A DNA stretch of 64,000 nucleotides from Elysia crispata (Eukaryota; Mollusca; Gastropoda; Plakobranchidae), in contig JAWDGP010002021.1 of the NCBI GenBank assembly GCA_033675545.1, positions 556,001 to 620,000 on the forward strand. The letters run 5' to 3'. The position numbers were made by a program, and so were the translations under genes. The stretch's first letter is position 1. Each line of letters opens with the position of its first letter. The notes under the pieces are model-generated. The model was not told the origin of the DNA. It saw nothing but the letters and a program-made list of their open reading frames with translations, and searched no databases. This document shows positions 1-15,894 of this stretch, one piece after another.

Positions 1-920
1 CCTTAACTTTTAAACACAAATTTACTGGGTTTTGTCTTTTACGTCAAAATCTGATGCATATCAGCGCTTTTTCCGTATTGGATTGTTGGAAAAATGTTTT
101 CTCAGTCGATATATTTTTTTTAATATATTCTTTTTGTTTTTTTTAAATCAGATTTCAGTTTATTTCCAACACAGGAGGAGAACTAGCCTCAAATAAAATC
201 AGTTAGCCCTCTAAAGTGACTATTTCTTTCTTCATTGCTAAAAGTTAAAGTTTAAAAAAGAAACTTTTTACTACTCTCTATACCAAGGTGACCGTAGTGG
301 CCACCCATCTAACTGGTCATTTCGGCGGCGGCGGTAGATCTTCAAAGACAGACCTGTCCAACAATAGATCGACCAGGTTGACCAAGTCTATTGATCGCTC
401 CAACACCATCCTTGCCCACTGTAGAGAGGAACGTATCACCTGCAGAACTGTCCTAACAGTTTTGTGTGGGAAAATCCGATATGCAGTGATGATGAATGGA
501 AGGGAACAAACGATCCCCTCTGGTAATCTGTCGCTGAGTGTAATCAGGCTAGATAAGTCTTGAGTGGTGTCTGAGTCTGTGTCTGCCTGGTTGTACCTTT
601 CACAAGGTTTCTCTTCTTACAGCTCTCTGTTGAGGGCAGAATTTAAAAAGATATCTCACTGAATTATTTGCTTCAAAACTTGGGCAACTTATGCACAACG
701 GGAAACTGATTTCAAACAGAATGATGATCTAGATCAAACTATCATAGACGTTTATAGGACGTTTATCCTTGTCAATATAAGAGGAACGATGTTTTTTACT
801 TTTTTAGAATAAAACTATTTTTAATGACAATTTGACCGGGTGCTGAGTGGATTTTTACGCGGTTAGATCAATGAGTTCTACACGCTGACAAACATAGCTG
901 CTCGTTTCACTGTCATATGG
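1..920. other. Unassigned AT-rich DNA
   Basis: A less AT-rich patch at about 285-560 carries a 91-codon frame with no recognisable protein. Nothing else is supported. Confidence 0.4.
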
Positions 921-931
921 TAATAATAATA

Positions 932-1014
<83 letters not shown>
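921..1014. repeat. (TAA)n microsatellite
   Basis: About 31 near-perfect trinucleotide copies, followed by AAATAAAT-type sequence. Confidence 0.95.
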
Positions 1015-1282
1015 CATGATAATAATAAATAAATAGATAAATAAATAATTATAGATTTAAAAGCAAAAGGCAATAACATTTATTAAACACCCTTCAATAT
1101 TCAAACTCCTTTTGATGTTACATTTTCAATATCACTCGTACAAATTTCTTAACGAATCTAAGATCTTAAAGTGTTAACAGAACTGAAAAAGAATTTTTCT
1201 TCAGGTATCAGGGAACCACCTTAAACTTGAATCATATACTATGCATTTCTGTAAACAATATCAACAAACATATTTTGTAGAT

Positions 1283-1642
1283 TCAACTAAAGAAAAATCG
1301 GCCGAATAAAATTAAAATTTCAGCTTCAAAACTACAATGTAAATGATTTGTAATATTCAAGCTGAATATTTTCAGCTTCAGGCACACTTTAGGAGAGTCA
1401 TTCTTTTTCAATTTGTATCTCATAGTCATACTGCTTTTTATATTTTGCTCCTCCTCCTGCTCCTGCTTTAAGTTGCCCCAACAATTCTTTACCAGTAAAT
1501 TCTGCTTCAAGCAATAGGCTGCCCATTTTCAGCATCTGTCTTTAGCCTGGCACAGTATTCTGCCTCATGCTTGGCTTTTGGATGTTTTCTTTGGACGAAC
1601 AAGCTTCTTTTTCTTTTCCATAAATTCATGAAAAACTGTTCA
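1283..1642 (-). pseudogene. Candidate exon or frameshifted pseudogene fragment
   Basis: On the minus strand, a pyrimidine tract and AG precede 1642. Three frames then take turns in looking protein-like: KKKKLVRPKKTSKSQ, next HPKAKHEAEYCARLKTDAEN, then EAEFTGKELLGQLKAGAGGG and KKQYDYEIQIEKE. The charged, low-Leu composition is unlike random AT-rich sequence. Switching frames suggests a decayed copy. Family unknown; this is weak. Confidence 0.25.
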
Positions 1643-3824
1643 CTGAAAAAGAAAAAAAAGAGACTATTGAAAGGTACCATTCTAAATGGCTTAAATTGTA
1701 TTCTAAAGACAAATCTAAAATCATGCAATAGCAATTCTAGAGACGAAAATCAGGATTAGATTCTTTTTAGCCTCTTGACTAATAACACTTGAGTAGAAAC
1801 TGAAACAGCAACAAAAAGGGAGGAGTCAAGTCTACATAATTTCTCCTCCAAGTGATGTTTTTTTCTTTCTTTGTTCTTTTTTTTTTTTTATAAAAAAAAG
1901 AAATGGAAAATTGTGTGCATGAAGGGATTTTATAGGAACCAAATTGACCTTTTAATTTTCTGTGGTGCTCTTACTATAGCCTATAGTATAGGTAGAGTAG
2001 AGCTGTTTTCATTGTGAAACTTCTAAAATGGATAACTACCATACATAATGCTAACAAATACCAGTAATAGCTGCTGCACTTAACAAGAGTAGATGGAAGC
2101 GAAAGAATCTTTGACCTCTTGATAATATCTAGACAAAAAATAATGCTGAATGATTATTCAAGAGAAAAATTTGAATAAAATTCTCACCAGCATTGGTAAC
2201 CGCTTTAAAGGGTTTGTATTATTGTCTGCTGCATGATTGGTGTCATCTACCATCTGGATAATAAAAAATAAAAAAAAATTGTTCAAATTCTCCTTCTACT
2301 TTGGTAAAAGTTGTCATGAGTGATAAACCACTATTATTAAACATATTGTCCAAATTAAGAGGTAACTGCATAGATTTCATCTTGTGAAACAGTGTGAATG
2401 GTTCAATGTTAACAACACACAGTATCCGGTGTGTGGATTTTTATTAAATTTATAAAAAGCATTTCATTCTATCCATAGAAATCAAAATTAGATTGTGAAA
2501 TAAGCATTACAACTGGACCACTAGTCCCAAACATTTTTATTTCCTTACAAAAACTTAAGGAAATATCTCCCAATACCGGTATTTAAAACATTACAAATCT
2601 CTCACTGTTTAATTCCAACAACTAATATAATAAACTTTAAGAAATAATATTTGAAAATAATAACTTAATTTCCAGAAATAGGAACTTGCACTACTTTCAG
2701 GAATGGTGGCTATCTGATATGATAAAAACAGTGCTCTATAGATTAAATCCTTTGAAAGTTTGCACCTAGATCTAGATATGGATTGTTGAAAACCTTCTTT
2801 AAGTTATCAATATTTAAACATTAAAATTAAGTTGCTGTTTTGGCACACTTTATAAAAATGGAGCAGGAGAGAAAATATAATAATTTATTTACTATTCTTG
2901 AAATTGGTTCACTTACACAAAAAGACAAGCACATTTTCCTCCCCCTTATATTTTTTGCACAATCTTAAACTTGAATGAGTTAAAAACAAATTCTTTCCTG
3001 TCATAAACTGATACAATTTTCTCATATATGGATTTTGCATTATGGTCTAGATCGAGATATTTATAATTTTCATTTTGCTTAATTTAGCCATATCAGTTTC
3101 AAAGAAAACAATGTCATGTAGCAATCCTGGGAAAATTTGTCAGTATATTCTCTTTAAACCTTTGACTACTGTAACATATGTAGATATAAACGCCATATAG
3201 TATCATTCATAGAACTTTTCAAAACAAAACAAAATAGAAAATGCAGGTTTTCTGCACTTCTCCAAAAACTAGATCTAGATCTAGATCTATCAAACTTACA
3301 CAAATTGACAAAAAAGTTATTCCTGTTCAATTTTGTAAAAGTTATCTCACAGCTCTAATAAATGCACAAACATGTTGGTTCTAAAACTAAATATAAATTT
3401 CAAAAGATTAGGAGAACTGTTCTAGCTTTATTGTCTACACTTCTTAAAAAAACCATGACTTTTCTTTAAATCTGAACCTTGTCATAACTTTTCCGAATAA
3501 ATATGGTTTGACATGAAAACAACGCTGTCAAATCGTGTTAAGTGATAGAAGATCCAAATATTTGTGAGAACAATAAGAAAACCGAAAATTTACATTTAAT
3601 CCCTTCCAAGTTACAAAGAATATGACTATGCAGAACTTGATGGATGCCTTTTCTTGAGATGAATTATCTAGATCTACATTTTCCAAGTAACTTACACAAA
3701 AAAAAGACGAGTGAGACGCCATGACAGTATATTCAATTCCTTGACTCTTTAGTAAGTTATCCAAAAACAAGTTAATGTTATGAAAAGAGAAAAGAAGTCA
3801 AAAACATGTATTAGATTTATTAGA
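1643..3824. other. Unassigned AT-rich DNA
   Basis: No coding signal. A run of three AGATCT motifs (3269-3289) and scattered AGATCTAG sites are the only structure seen. Confidence 0.5.
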
Positions 3825-3889
3825 TTTCTTAAACATGTATTAGATTTGGGTAGATTCAAACACCTAGGTGTATTTGACGGGAAAATCGT
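3825..3889. repeat. 65-bp direct repeat, copy 1
   Basis: It begins TTTCTTAAACATGTATTAG and ends GACGGGAAAATCGT. It matches 4399-4463 at 64 of 65 positions by eye. The two copies flank 509 bp of unrelated sequence. Confidence 0.85.
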
Positions 3890-3978
3890 ATGTTAAGTTA
3901 TGAATTTTTAAAACACCCGTAAGACATAATCAACGATTTTTTTCAGTAAATAAAAAACTATCGTTAAACAGAACTCAC

Positions 3979-4375
3979 CTGTGAAGATAGATTTGAGAGA
4001 CTTTGAATGCGATGTTATGCAGGGTAGATCTACCGGTCGGAGTAACTCTCAAGAGCCGCTCTTAGTTTGACGCGAAAAATGCGAAAGGTCATTGTGTCTC
4101 GCGAGATCTTTTTTCGAAAGTAATATCCGACAAGGCGAACGGACGTTCAAAACAATTTTTCTCTTTTTTAAATAACTTTGAAATCTTAAAATTAGGAAAT
4201 ATCCACAGAAAATGTGGTTGTTAATATTTTGTCCGCTTTGTTTTTTTCGCGTAACTTTCGTCACGGTTTTTGACACGAAAACGCACTTTGGCGATAATAA
4301 GACTAGACTCAACCCCCGACCACTTATTTTTTGGGCTTTAAGATCATTTTTCAATCCAACTGAATTTCTCGCCAT
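3979..4375 (-). other. Candidate first exon on the minus strand
   Basis: On the minus strand a strong start context (AACCATGGCG, ATG at 4375) opens a 108-codon frame ending at 4049. A canonical donor (CACAG/GTGAGT, exon end 3979) lies about 70 bp after the stop. The segment is CpG-richer than its flanks. The encoded sequence (MARNSVGLKNDLKAQKISG...) matches nothing I recognise. It lies between the two 65-bp direct repeats, so it could be part of an insertion. Confidence 0.2.
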
Positions 4376-4398
4376 GGTTTAAAAAAAAAAAGAGCTAG

Positions 4399-4463
4399 TT
4401 TCTTAGACATGTATTAGATTTGGGTAGATTCAAACACCTAGGTGTATTTGACGGGAAAATCGT
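4399..4463. repeat. 65-bp direct repeat, copy 2
   Basis: It matches 3825-3889 with one mismatch (TTAGAC versus TTAAAC). It directly follows an A tract and the start of the 4049-4375 minus-strand frame. Confidence 0.85.
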
Positions 4464-5146
4464 GTGAAGAAAAGAAAAATGCATAGAAATAAATAAAAAC
4501 AGAGGACGGAAGTATTTGGATAGCATTTCTTTGCTCTAGATCGAGTGATCAGAACATCGTGTATTTTTTTTTTTTTTTTTTGGAGGGTGGGGGTTCTTCT
4601 TTTTTAAATATCATGTTAAAAAATTAGAACAAAAAACCATTTCTTTCCATAAGACATAGTTGATCTGTATTTTTTTTTTTTTTAAAAAGCAAAAATTATT
4701 AGCAAAGAAAAGCCAAATCTTTGTTGTCGATGAATAACTTTTTAATATTTACAGATACATCGGTAATTGCAACAGAGACTTTATTTAGTTTTTTCAAAGC
4801 CCACTTCCCCTTCCCTCTTTTCTCCCTCCCATTTTCCTATTTTTCTTTCTTCCATTAGTCAAAAAATAGCCTTGCGAAACGATTGCTTTTAAAACCGTAT
4901 CAATAAATCTCGCTTCAGAGTTCCATCTACATGATTTATTGAAAACCTGTTGAAAGCTTTTCCACCGATACTGCTTGAAAACATTAAAGCTTGAGTGGAT
5001 TATCACTGCAAAGGACCTCCTTGTTTAAGGTTATGCCTACTCTGTGTCCAGAGAACCTGGAAAACAGAATGTAACGATTTTTTGCACAGAAAAAAATTAA
5101 CACACTCTATGACAAATCAATGAAACTAATTTCGCATTGGAAAACA

Positions 5147-5179
<33 letters not shown>

Positions 5180-7479
5180 AAACACAGAAATATTTTAGCT
5201 TTAGTATAGTACTCAATGCTCATGCTCAACAGAATTCAGTAAAACTAAATCCAAACGTAAAATAAACTTTAAAACTCATGTCGATTAATCACGTGCAAGA
5301 AACCAACAAAACCCATTACATAGTATATTGCACAACATATTTATAAAATTCAAACTAAGAAAAATCCACACATTACGTCAAAAGCAATCACCAAACTAAG
5401 CTCACACAAAACTGATGCCTTACGCACGCCAATCAACATTGCACGATTGATTTGTATGACTCCCCGAGTTATTCCCGCAGAACCGATTTAAAGAACTCAC
5501 CATAACTATCTACTCTGGTAATAATAAACCTATAGAGCCCATCTCACTGCTCTTGGGCTTCAAACCTATATATCTGCTATCGATTTATCTGTCTCCTCTA
5601 AAGCCTTTGTTAGGATGCGATTTCCCGCCTTATTCTGACAGCAGTTTGATATTCCCGAGATTCACGGGTGACTTCATACATATACATCAAACCCCAACAA
5701 CGCTCCACCCGAGCCTCTCTCAAGTTGGACACATGTTCCAATGTATTTCTCCCTCCCGTCATCTAAATCCCTCATTAGGCAGTACACAAGAAGGTCTTAT
5801 TGAAGACCCCAAGATATCATATAAATCCTCTTTTCAATTGCCCCAGCTGGTTAGATGCTAGGGTTGACGCCTTTGAATGCCCTGCTGGGTTTCAGAAGAA
5901 AGGGTACTGGCCTTTCGTTGTGCTACTGTGATGTGGTCCAGTAAGAAATTCAGCTGTATTGGGTTGAGATAACCTGCAAGGATTTGACTAGCGCATCAGC
6001 CAGGATCGGTCTCTAGTGTGGCCAACCAGACACGCCGCAGAAATTTTATCAAAGCTAATTTTGGCATAGTTTTTATAAAGTCCATCTTCGGGTATATTTT
6101 CATAATATTCGAATAAGGAATTAACAATTAAAAAAAATCAGTCTCTAACACTGTAATGTCAAAAGCCATACAATTATGATCAAAGACAATGCAGTGTCCT
6201 TTCTGTTCATCTTGCGCCATGGCCTGTCAGACATTTTTTTCCATATTCATTTCATAGAATTTTTATTTACGTACCGTTTGAACAGTTTTATCCTATTTAT
6301 ATTAGCTTCATGTTGTGTTTGTGTGTGTGTGATTATGTCTGTGTTTATCGCTTTTTTGTAAAAGAAATAGGGCATGCGGTGTGTTCATGTAACATTCACA
6401 GATGTTAATCCTATCTAAGCTTTAAAATGAATGAACTAAAAACATTCATATAATCAAGAAATGTAAGCATGATGATCCACGTCAAAGACGTTGAATTAAT
6501 CTTGGTAATTTTTCATTCAGTTTCTGGGTGTTGGAGGAGATAAATTCGCTTTGCATAGCAAAAGGATCGTGATATTTAAAGTCTTAACTTTTGCGCACAT
6601 AGAGACATAATTAGAGCTGAATCATTATAAATCCAGTACGGCAATCGGCAAAAGCTGCGGCCCACGAAACAATAAGTATAATACGCTATGTGAAGCTTTC
6701 TTGACAACAAATGAAAGTAAAAATAAAAGATGAACCATTGGAGAGCATTGACTGGATTTTATAAAAGAGGCTTTGGGGGCTCTTTAACACTCTGTTGGTA
6801 ATTACTAGGTGACAATAGGTGAAGACAAGTCTGCGCATAGAGGTTTCTATGTATGCGGGACAAAAAAAAAAATCTCGATTCTTACTTCTTGCATATTGTG
6901 CGCACAACAATCAAAAAGACTTAATGCCAGACATGGAAAGACTTCTGGTTGTTGAGAAAAACGCTCCAGCATTCAGCAAAGAAACTCTCCGGATGTGCAA
7001 CTCCAGGACATTGTCACCTCTCGAGCTGGTGGACCTTTGAAGAGTTGTAGTGAACATCTTGTTAAGAGGACATCATGTTGTGGAGGCTCTACCAGGTGAC
7101 GAATAGGACAAAAAGGCACTCAATACGGAACAGTTAGATAGGAGTAAAGCCCAAAGATGTCAAGTGTTGGAAACAATGCTAATCCTAGATTAGACGATGG
7201 AAGTGATGCGCAGCTGCTAGATAGATGGGTAAAGAGAGACAAAGTAATCATAGATCGGCAGAGACATGAAGATTTGAAATGATCGATCTGTGGAGAAACA
7301 TCTATCTGTCTATTTATCTATCTTTGTTTCTAATCATCTATCTCCTTATCTAACTATATCTCGCCCTCACTTAATTACTCGTGGATCTATTTTTGAGCCA
7401 TTTAAATTTAATAAAAATTGAAAGCACAGTTTCATAAAACACACAGACAAACACATATATACACGCCGAAATTCCATGC

Positions 7480-7482
<3 letters not shown>
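4464..7482. other. Unassigned noncoding DNA
   Basis: Homopolymer T tracts near 4564 and 4669 and an (AAC)n stretch near 5149-5178. Short frames here show no family resemblance. Confidence 0.5.

Positions 7483-7575
<93 letters not shown>
7483..7575. repeat. (TC)n microsatellite
   Basis: Uninterrupted CT/GA dinucleotide tract of about 93 bp. Open frames across it are repeat artefacts. Confidence 0.97.
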
Positions 7576-7576
<1 letters not shown>

Positions 7577-9059
7577 ACCACAAATAATCCGCCCAAGAAT
7601 GTGAATCTTGAATCGCCTGTTATGGACCAACTTTCAATCAATGCCCGTCAAGCAGCTTCATATCAAGTTCAACATGAAAAGACAGCAGCAGCTACCAGGC
7701 AAATCTATAGTATTTAAAGGAAAAAAAAAAAACATCTTCTAGGTAGCTTAAAAATCACGGACGTTTGAGCCCAGATTACCTGCTTTTAGTGGAGGGGCTT
7801 CAGTAATTTACGGATTTATAGCCGTCCTGAGTTCACGTTTTCATTCCTTGCCATGTAACATCTAGATATTCAGGAAATGAGTCATCGCGTTCTTCAGAAC
7901 AAATGAGCTTCTTTACGTTGCACCATTTTAAATCACAAGCTGAAAAACACGTTGTAGGAACGGAACCCTGGGGCGTCTATTATCCAGGGTTGGGGTGCGA
8001 GTGTGTATTAGGTAGGCTTATAAAATTTAATATATCTATCCTTTTACTTACATGATCCAGATAACAATATGTTTCCACCTATCTATTAATCCACAATCTA
8101 GATCTCTCTATAATTCTAAACACTGAATTTAGATCTAGATCATAAAACCCTTTTGAAATTCCAAGACTAAAAACAAAATTTAGATCTATCTAGATCTAGA
8201 TCTAGATCTTAATCTTTTGATTTGAGTCTAGCTGTTGCAAAATAGCAAGGCCCTAGATCTAGAATCTATGTCCAAAACTGTTTTTGGATTATTCACTTAG
8301 ATCTTACTCTATAACATGTAGATCTATTCCAGACCGTTGTCGAACATTACTGCCACCGCTTACATTTTTAGGCCTACTTTCAGTTTCATCCCTGCCATTT
8401 CTGCCCAGCAGTGCTTAAAGGAATTAGTTCGCAGAGCCACCTTTTTCTGTTAAGGAAAAAAATCATATTTTTGCCTGTAATTTTTCCAGAACACTATTTT
8501 TGTGAAAAGTAATATAATCTTTAGGGCAATTTACAACTTTATGCCAAATTTGACGTGTCTAGGTGGTCTAGAAAATGCTCGGTTAGATGGTCCTCATTTG
8601 TAGCCTTATTCAATTAGTAATGAATTAGAGGGCACAACACGATATTTTTATAAGATTGTCTGTGATCCAGAAACAGGTCTTCAGGATTGTCTGCGAAGCT
8701 CAAGAAAAGCAAAACGAGGTGTAGGTTCGAATCCCGTCCAAGTCTTGTAGTGCATACGCTGCTATTTCTGAAGTAAACAGGAAATGTCTGTCTGCAGCTC
8801 GTATCTCTTTATGAATTTTGAGCTCGGACTTCTGCTGCCGCGGGTATATATAGCTAAGCAGCCTTGAGATCTCCATTTAGTGTACGAGCAATATCAAAAA
8901 AAGATTATAGCGGCACTTGTGAACGGAAAAGACTAAAATATGTTTCTAATTTTAAAATGCCTAAGGAAAAACTTGGAGCAGAGCGCAGTATTGTAGAAAC
9001 GGATATTTTGTGTTTAAAAAAGTATAAACGGATAATGTGATGAATGAGAGAAAAAAAGT

Positions 9060-9126
<67 letters not shown>

Positions 9127-11702
9127 GGGGGGGGGGGACGCAGCAACAAATTAAGTTAAAACAACATGTCATGATATATGATGTGTACAGTAAAAAATAA
9201 CAGATTAATTTCTAAATAGAAAAAAAAAAAAAGCAAAGATGAACTCGAAAGAGGCATAAGCAATTAGATCTAGTCTTATGTTCAAACAAGGAAAATGAAC
9301 GAACCCTGTAACACAGTACTGGCTAATCGGTTTCATAAACTTCGAAATAATGTTTCCTTGGATTCCAAACCTATGTGAACTTCAAGATATAAACCTGTTG
9401 CTTCGCTCTCGGTGCAGTTCGGTTTTAAGCTTTGGAGAGGTAAAACACTTAGAAGAATGGAGATTCCAGAGCTTAGAGCAAACATGAGATGTTAATAATT
9501 TCAAATAGAAAAGATAAGAGCGGAATCTCATGAAATCCCCCAGAGAAGAACAAAGAGACCAAAGATTTTCTGCAGCAGAGAGTTCAGGGATTTACTGAGA
9601 TATTGTAGAGAGCCAATTTTGAGGGAGGTGGAGGTTGTGGCTTTAGTATAGTACATATATTTTCTAGTAGACACGTTTCTAATAATAGTTTTGACTGGAG
9701 AGGTCTCAAACAAGGCAACACGAGGGTTGGAATGTAGACACTTGTACCAAGTCCGCACTTTCATATAATTATTGCTGGAACCTCTAGTTAGTCAAATCCG
9801 CTTCCAATGTCTTCAGGGTCCTGATACTCTTCAACCGACAAGAAAAGTCGGCAAAGGATTCTAGCTCAAGAAGATCACGCGTTAGAGGAAACAATAATTT
9901 TACGGCGATATAGATTCCCTAGAATCTACGTGTATGGAAGAATCCCTTCTTGGGCAAACTTGGATCTAGATCTACGCATATCGTCAACATCAAGTTACCG
10001 TGTAATTTTCGGGTCTCGCCGCGCACGAAGGGGCAGGTAAACCGCTCTGCCAAGACAGGCAAGGGGCAGGTAAGCAGGTAAGCCGTCAACGGGTACGCAT
10101 CCGAGCAGACACGAGTAACGGTAACTGCCGGGTACATAACGGTTAAGCACTGGATTATACCCCCTAGACGGCTTAAATCTATGACTAATTACGTCGATAC
10201 TTTTGTCGCCTAAGTTTGCAGCACAGATACGGTCCAAAATCTCTGTGTCTTGTTTCAATTGTTACACCCCGCGGTGTTGTCAGACAACTAAACATCAGTA
10301 AAACTGCTTATCTGGTTTTCCCGATCTAACCCCAATATGCATTTTGTGTTTTACTAAAGTAGTCGCTCTTTTTATTGTCTGATTTTTTTTTAAATATCAA
10401 ATATTTGTCATCCTACCTGGGATTATGTCTACGATGAGTAACGTCTATGTATCTGTCCATTGCGACAGACTTAGTTTGAATAATCTCAGAGTATAAATTT
10501 TAACTGCTCTTAAAACAGAATGGTTAGCTTACATTTATGCAAACGGAGGAACAAAATTATAGAAACAAAATTAACACACAAAAAAAAAAAATAATAAATA
10601 AATAAAAACATAAGAAATGTGAACAAAAGAAAACCTATAAGAATGATAATCTTAAGACACAAAACTCTTCTAAAAGAACCTATTCCCCTTGGTTTTAAAT
10701 TCCTTATCTCTTTTTTTTTTCCCCTTCTACTTGGGTCAGCATTAAAAATAGAACATTGTGTGGCGACCCTGCTGGACTGAACCTGTGTCCAAATGGGAAT
10801 CAAACACCTACAACAATGGTTGATACAGCCGTGAGCCCACCCACCACCCAGCAGGCCTCGAACACCGACAGAAAAGTAAAAAATAGATGCACCTCAGTCC
10901 ATACCAATAGAAAAAACTGGTTTAAATAAAAAAAAGGGGTGGGGGGGGGGGGGGTAAAAAGAGTGATTCGGATCGACGTATACCAGAGCATTCAGAGCTT
11001 CTACAGCAAGGCAGGGCAAAGAAAGATTTGTTTCTTTGATATAGCCCTTTCGCAACAAGGTAATCTAAGACCTTTTCGGTATTTTCTGTATATCTCCTTT
11101 TTTTCCTTCCTCTGAAATTTATTTTGGCCATTTTTCAGCTGTATAAAAAGAGCGATGTATAGTTTTGGGGTGTTTTTTTTTCTTCTTCTTTGAGGTGCTT
11201 GGTCGACTGAAAGTTAGACAGGGTAGAACTGAAAAAGCTGCGGAGAGAAATGTATCCACCACCTGTCATGTGGGGATGGAACCCTCAAAGAAAGTGTCCC
11301 ACCTACCGACGCTTCCACAAGGAAACAGACCAGGAAATGAATGTCTCGCTGATTGAGAGCGCCTCGTCTCATCACCAGCGTGGCCTGTAACTCTCCTTCA
11401 ACCATACAATTATTTCCCCATTACTGAGCATACAGCATACAGGCCGGGAAAAGGCGATCAGTCCCTAAGAGAAATCGTTATTGCAATACTGTGGTCTTAT
11501 CTAATAGTGCAGTGTCAAGTGGCCAGTCATCAACGCCTTCCCTCTCAGCCAGAACATCATCACCCAATGTTAGAACAAGCTAGAATCTGCCAGCTCTCAT
11601 GTAGCCTTGCCTGTCCGCCCCAGGCAAGACCAACCACTACAGCAGACGATTGCATGCCTTCACGTCCGCGAACAGACCGGAAACTCAACTTTGGAAGATT
11701 CT
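7576..11702. other. Unassigned noncoding DNA with AGATCT clusters
   Basis: AGATCT clusters at about 8130-8210, a tRNA B-box-like GGTTCGAATCC at 8724-8734, and a moderately GC-rich patch at 10000-10280 with repeated GGGGCAGGTAA. No gene is supported. Confidence 0.45.
9065..9137. repeat. (GA)n then G13 tract
   Basis: A GA tract to about 9123 is followed by 13 consecutive G (9125-9137). Confidence 0.95.
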
Positions 11703-11749
11703 ATTGTCCGCCGATAGATGAGTAGAGCGGACAATGCGATAGAAATCGC
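11703..11749. other. Two adjacent perfect hairpins
   Basis: ATTGTCCGC (11703-11711) pairs with GCGGACAAT (11727-11735) across a 15-nt loop. Immediately after, GCGAT (11736-11740) pairs with ATCGC (11745-11749) across AGAA. Function unknown. Confidence 0.6.
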
Positions 11750-12546
11750 GAAATCTGCAAGTGCGTGATGTGTCGTCTTGACGTAGCACTTCCTATTGGT
11801 TTGCCCGATTGGAGGATCTAATCTTGTGACAGCCTTGACTGGTGATCATTAGGTGAAGAGCCAAGCAAGATAATTACCGCTAGAGCGGAAACAATATGGC
11901 CGTCGTTAGGGGCTGAGTGGATGGAGACCATAACGCATCAAGTCCTCGCACGAGAGAGAAAAGATGTGTGGCATTTCCGGCCTTTCTATTTGCCTCTTTT
12001 GTCTGCCTTTGGAAGCTGTATCTGGCGTAAGATTTATCAGGTGTCTACAGAGAGCGATATTTTTCTTTTTCTTCTTTGAGATGCTTGAAAGTAAAATCGA
12101 GAGATTCTTGAAGTAGGACATTTTCGAATCGCCCTGTATGACTTACATTATTAGTAATCAGGAGTTAGCTTATGAAAACGCATTACGTGTATTTTTAATC
12201 TACTAAAGAGTACTATTTTTTTTTACAAGTTGGTACATCATTTGAATGTCTTCTTTACACTGATTTTGTAACACATTACCCCTCCCCCCACTGTACCATC
12301 AGTCAGTCCGATAGGAGACCAATGAAACCACAGGATTGATTTTATTAAAAAGTTTCTTGGTGTGAATGTTATTATTGTTGGCCAGAGATCAATAAAGTTT
12401 TGAGGTAAAATATAATTTTTTTAAAAATGACTGCCTATATACTTATCTTTAGCGGTGAGTACTGGCTGTGATTTGAACCTAGATGGCGTAATTAACAACA
12501 GACTGCATTTAAGCAAAGAAACTTTCATTTCAATAAAAAAATCTAA

Positions 12547-15506
<2,960 letters not shown>

Positions 15507-15602
<96 letters not shown>

Positions 15603-15605
15603 CCG
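15507..15605. repeat. (CT)n microsatellite
   Basis: About 99 bp of CT with a single TTT interruption near 15590; pyrimidine-rich decay follows to 15650. Confidence 0.95.
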
Positions 15606-15894
15606 CTCTTTCCCTCTGTTTCTCTCCCTATTTATTTCTCTTCCTCTTGCTGAGCTACTTTTTTTCCGATATTGCACAGTTATCAGCTCTTCTTTCAACT
15701 AAGGTGTTTCGAAGGATCGCAAAGTATTGAACAAAATTAAAATCTTTAAAACCTACAGTGAATGAACACTGCAGCCTGCCGTCGTTAGTGATAATAATAT
15801 CGAATGAGGTTTCAGACAGTCGTTATGGTGTTCTTTTCTTTTTTTTGTAATTGCTTTTTTTTAAACCAATTAAATAATTATTTTGTCCGCTAGG

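Noticed and set aside
288..563. 91-codon frame as a gene
   Set aside because: No recognisable motif, splice support or neighbours; chance frame in a less AT-rich patch.
8690..8760. tRNA gene at the GGTTCGAATCC motif
   Set aside because: The T-stem pairs poorly and no A box, anticodon arm or acceptor stem can be drawn.
11147..12105. Similar AGAGCGAT...TTCTTCTTTGAGRTGCTTG stretches near 11147 and 12049 as terminal repeats of an element
   Set aside because: The match is short, imperfect and largely T-rich; no element structure lies between them.
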